Below are positions 61,937 to 64,000 of a stretch of 64,000 nt of DNA, one piece after another (within the stretch, counting starts at the first letter, position 1; each line of letters begins with the position of its first letter). Made by a program: the position numbers and the translations under genes. The notes beneath the pieces are model-generated. The model ran no database searches and was not told where the DNA came from. It was given only the letters and a program-made list of their open reading frames with translations. This DNA comes from Shewanella sp. OMA3-2 (GTDB taxonomy: Bacteria; Pseudomonadota; Gammaproteobacteria; Enterobacterales; Shewanellaceae): positions 3,298,001-3,362,000 of the forward strand of contig NZ_CP090974.1 of NCBI RefSeq assembly GCF_021513195.1. Reading direction: 5' to 3'.

Positions 61937-63670
61937 ATGCCAAACTCTTATCGCTTATCTATTGCTCATATTAATGATACCCACTCTAATTTTGAGCCAA
62001 GTCAGGTCAAGTTTAATCTGCAACATCAACAACAAGCTTATAGCTTAAAAGTCGATACTGGTGGTTATGCTCGTCTGGGATATCACATTGCACAAGCTCG
62101 CAAGCAGGCAAAAGCCAAACAACAGCCTTTCTTATTTCTTCACGGTGGCGACAGCTTTCAAGGCACACTGTATTTTCGTGAGTTTCAAGGCTCAGCCAAT
62201 GCCCACTTACTCAATTTACTAAAACCCGACGCTATGGTACTTGGTAACCATGAAATTGATGCGGGTAACAGTCCAGTAAAAGCTTTTTTAAATCGCATCG
62301 AATTCCCGTTAATGGCGGGTAATATGGACTTAAGCCAAGAAGAAACCCAAAAAGAAGGCGTATTGCGTGGTCATCCACAGTTATTAGATTACGACATAGA
62401 GCAAGGCATTGCTAAAACCTTAATTAAGCCTTTCTATGATATGCAGATAGCTATTATCGGGATTACGTTAGATCAAATGCCATTGATTGCACGACCTGAT
62501 CCTGACACCTTGTTTGTTAACGCCATTGACACCACTAAACGTACCGTTGATGCATTACATCAACAAGGCATAAAACATATCCTAGTATTAAGTCACTTAG
62601 GGTTAGATCAAGACCGCGAGCTTGCCAGTAAAGTTGATGGCATTAGTTTAATTATTGGCGGTCATTCACATACCTTACAAGGTGACTTTAGCGCGGTTGG
62701 CCTATCTAACCTGCCCTATGGCGAAACCGTTAATAATACCCCAATCTTTCACGCCGGAAAGTATGCCGAAACCATAGGCCTGCTTGAGCTATCTTTGGAT
62801 AGAGATGGCCGAGTATGTCAATTTAGCGGTGATAACTATTTTATGCTCGGTAACACAGTGGAAGTGAGTCAAGCATCTGATGAAGTGGTACCTGAGGCAT
62901 TACAACACGTACTAATCAATTCTCTGCGCCAACACCCTAATATGCTTGATGCAACGCAAGATGATGCCATTGATGAGGTTATTCAGTCACAGTATCGTCC
63001 AGCTTTAGTGGCATTAGAAAGTCAAATATTGGCACATATTCCCAAAGACTTTATTCATACTCGCCTGCCCAGTAAACATTTCCCTCACGGTAGCGAAATT
63101 GCCCCTTGGGTCAGTAGAAGCATGTTTAAAGCCACCCAATTAGTTGAGCCAAAATTAGATTTCGCACTGCATAATGCCGGTGGTGTAAGGCAATCGCTCA
63201 GTAAAGGTCAGCTTTCGGTTGCCGATGTATTTGGCCGTATATTGCCATTTGAACTGCCCTTAGTGACTTATCAAATTAAAGGTGAATATATTATTGAGGT
63301 ATTGGAATCTACCATTAACGCGGCAACAAATAACGGTGTAATGGGCACAGGCGCAGGCAGCTTTCCGTACCCATATGGGATCCGCTATAGCTATGATGGT
63401 AAGCAACCTCTAGGTGCCAGAATTACCCTGATTGAAGTGTACCGAAACGAACAATGGCAACTTTTACAGCCGAACGAGCTTTATATCGGGGTATCTAGCT
63501 CATATACCGCAACAGGACGTGAAGGCTATGACGCAATCTTAAAAGCTTTGTGGCAACAACCGGTCGAAAGTAAAAATCTACCTGAAGCATTTATTGACTT
63601 TGTTTGTCAGTATGGTTACAAAATAGGTCAACAACAAATTGTCAATATTAATTACATTAGCCATAGATAA
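61937..63670 (+). CDS. Metallophosphatase / 5'-nucleotidase family protein (UshA-like)
   Basis: Two-domain hydrolase of 577 residues. The N-terminal calcineurin-like domain has all dimetal motifs: HINDTH (residue 10), GGDSFQG, LGNHEID, and GGHSHT near 240. The C-terminal 5'-nucleotidase domain shows NAGGVRQSL and ADVFGRILPFELPLVTYQIKG. UshA relatives are periplasmic, but this sequence starts directly with the catalytic domain and shows no signal peptide. Substrate unknown; nucleotides or nucleotide sugars by family. AGGA precedes the ATG. Confidence 0.9.
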   Translation: MPNSYRLSIAHINDTHSNFEPSQVKFNLQHQQQAYSLKVDTGGYARLGYHIAQARKQAKAKQQPFLFLHGGDSFQGTLYFREFQGSANAHLLNLLKPDAMVLGNHEIDAGNSPVKAFLNRIEFPLMAGNMDLSQEETQKEGVLRGHPQLLDYDIEQGIAKTLIKPFYDMQIAIIGITLDQMPLIARPDPDTLFVNAIDTTKRTVDALHQQGIKHILVLSHLGLDQDRELASKVDGISLIIGGHSHTLQGDFSAVGLSNLPYGETVNNTPIFHAGKYAETIGLLELSLDRDGRVCQFSGDNYFMLGNTVEVSQASDEVVPEALQHVLINSLRQHPNMLDATQDDAIDEVIQSQYRPALVALESQILAHIPKDFIHTRLPSKHFPHGSEIAPWVSRSMFKATQLVEPKLDFALHNAGGVRQSLSKGQLSVADVFGRILPFELPLVTYQIKGEYIIEVLESTINAATNNGVMGTGAGSFPYPYGIRYSYDGKQPLGARITLIEVYRNEQWQLLQPNELYIGVSSSYTATGREGYDAILKALWQQPVESKNLPEAFIDFVCQYGYKIGQQQIVNINYISHR

Positions 63671-63748
63671 TTTTTGGCTTTGATCACAGACGGCAATTGA
63701 CTCGCGTGTTTTAATGACGCCAATACTAAAAACAATTAAGGAACATTA

Positions 63749-64000
63749 ATGAAAACAAAATTGATTAAGGCACTTGCCGCTACAATGCTGGTATTAGGTG
63801 TGTCATCTGCCTGGGCTCAAGGTGTTATTCATCAGGGTGAAGTTATTGACACTATGAATGGTGGTGGCTATACCTATGTTCAAGTTAAAGAAGCCGACAA
63901 AACTTATTGGGCAGCGGGTCCACAAGTTGTAATAGTTAAAGGCGATAATGTTGAAATGTCTGAACAAATGTGGATGAGCGACTTCAAAAGCGCTAGCTTA
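63749..64000 (+). CDS. NrfJ-like small secreted protein, partial at window edge
   Basis: Open through the window end (84 codons seen). Signal peptide about 1-23 (LAATMLVLGVSSAWA). The mature part, GVIHQGEVIDTMNGGGYTYV then QVKEADKTYWAAGPQVVIVK, has the GGYTYVQV...WAA pattern of small proteins sometimes annotated NrfJ-like or OB-fold. TAAGGA ribosome-binding site lies 6 bases before the ATG. The C-terminus is missing, so function is open. Confidence 0.75.
   Translation, partial: MKTKLIKALAATMLVLGVSSAWAQGVIHQGEVIDTMNGGGYTYVQVKEADKTYWAAGPQVVIVKGDNVEMSEQMWMSDFKSASL

Overview
The window looks like chromosomal DNA of a Shewanella-type gammaproteobacterium (order Alteromonadales). The grounds are the polar-flagellum order flgA / cheV-cheR-flgBCDEFGHIJKL-flagellins, the accessory flagellar genes flgO, flgP and flgT, AT-rich base composition, and Shewanella-like housekeeping blocks (guaBA-tadA, ispG-hisS-yfgM-bamB-der). 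No phage, insertion sequence, CRISPR array or rRNA was seen. The genus call is inference; no database was searched.

Layout. 1-16.6 kb: one long minus-strand flagellar block, from cheV and cheR through flgB-L to two tandem flagellin genes; the second flagellin runs off the left edge. 16.7-18.7 kb: flgA, flgM and flgN on the plus strand. 18.7-20.0 kb: two small conserved genes and tRNA-Arg(CCT). 20.2-22.9 kb: flgT diverging from flgO-flgP. 22.9-29.1 kb: an outer-membrane barrel protein, then a TetR regulator diverging from an RND efflux adaptor/pump pair. 29.2-32.1 kb: cytochrome bd oxidase cydA-cydB-cydX. 32.1-37.1 kb: an AT-rich spacer with a 26-codon gene, then purL. 37.5-44.9 kb: mltF, a small basic ORF, tadA, guaA, guaB, xseA and a small membrane protein. 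45.0-51.1 kb: an OmpA-like lipoprotein, then a locus with a GlyGly-CTERM-like protein diverging from a PepSY protein / PhoP-like regulator / PhoQ-like kinase operon, followed by a DUF3300 gene. 51.2-60.5 kb: DUF3565, der, bamB, yfgM, hisS, ispG, rodZ, pilW and rlmN. 60.7-64 kb: a CorC/CNNM-type transporter, a 5'-nucleotidase-family enzyme and the start of an NrfJ-like secreted protein.

How genes work together. The flagellar block carries a readable two-tier promoter hierarchy. Sigma-54 elements (GG-N10-GC) precede flgB, flgF, flgA and flgT. Sigma-28 elements (TAAA-type -35, N11, GCCGATAA-type -10) precede flgM, flgO and both flagellins. The best candidate for an undescribed system is the 45.8-51.0 kb locus. 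All three of its transcription units (GlyGly-CTERM gene, PepSY-regulator-kinase operon, DUF3300 gene) have the same 21-base site, two TTCA half-sites 11 bases apart, oriented toward each gene. This suggests one self-contained envelope regulon.

Caution on sequence quality. Six flagellar or housekeeping genes and one partial flagellin carry small indels (both flagellins, flgK, flgE, flgT, purL, rlmN). Most are single-base losses at CCGG or in G/C runs. Because purL and rlmN are hit, I read them mainly as sequencing or assembly errors and annotate each as one gene.
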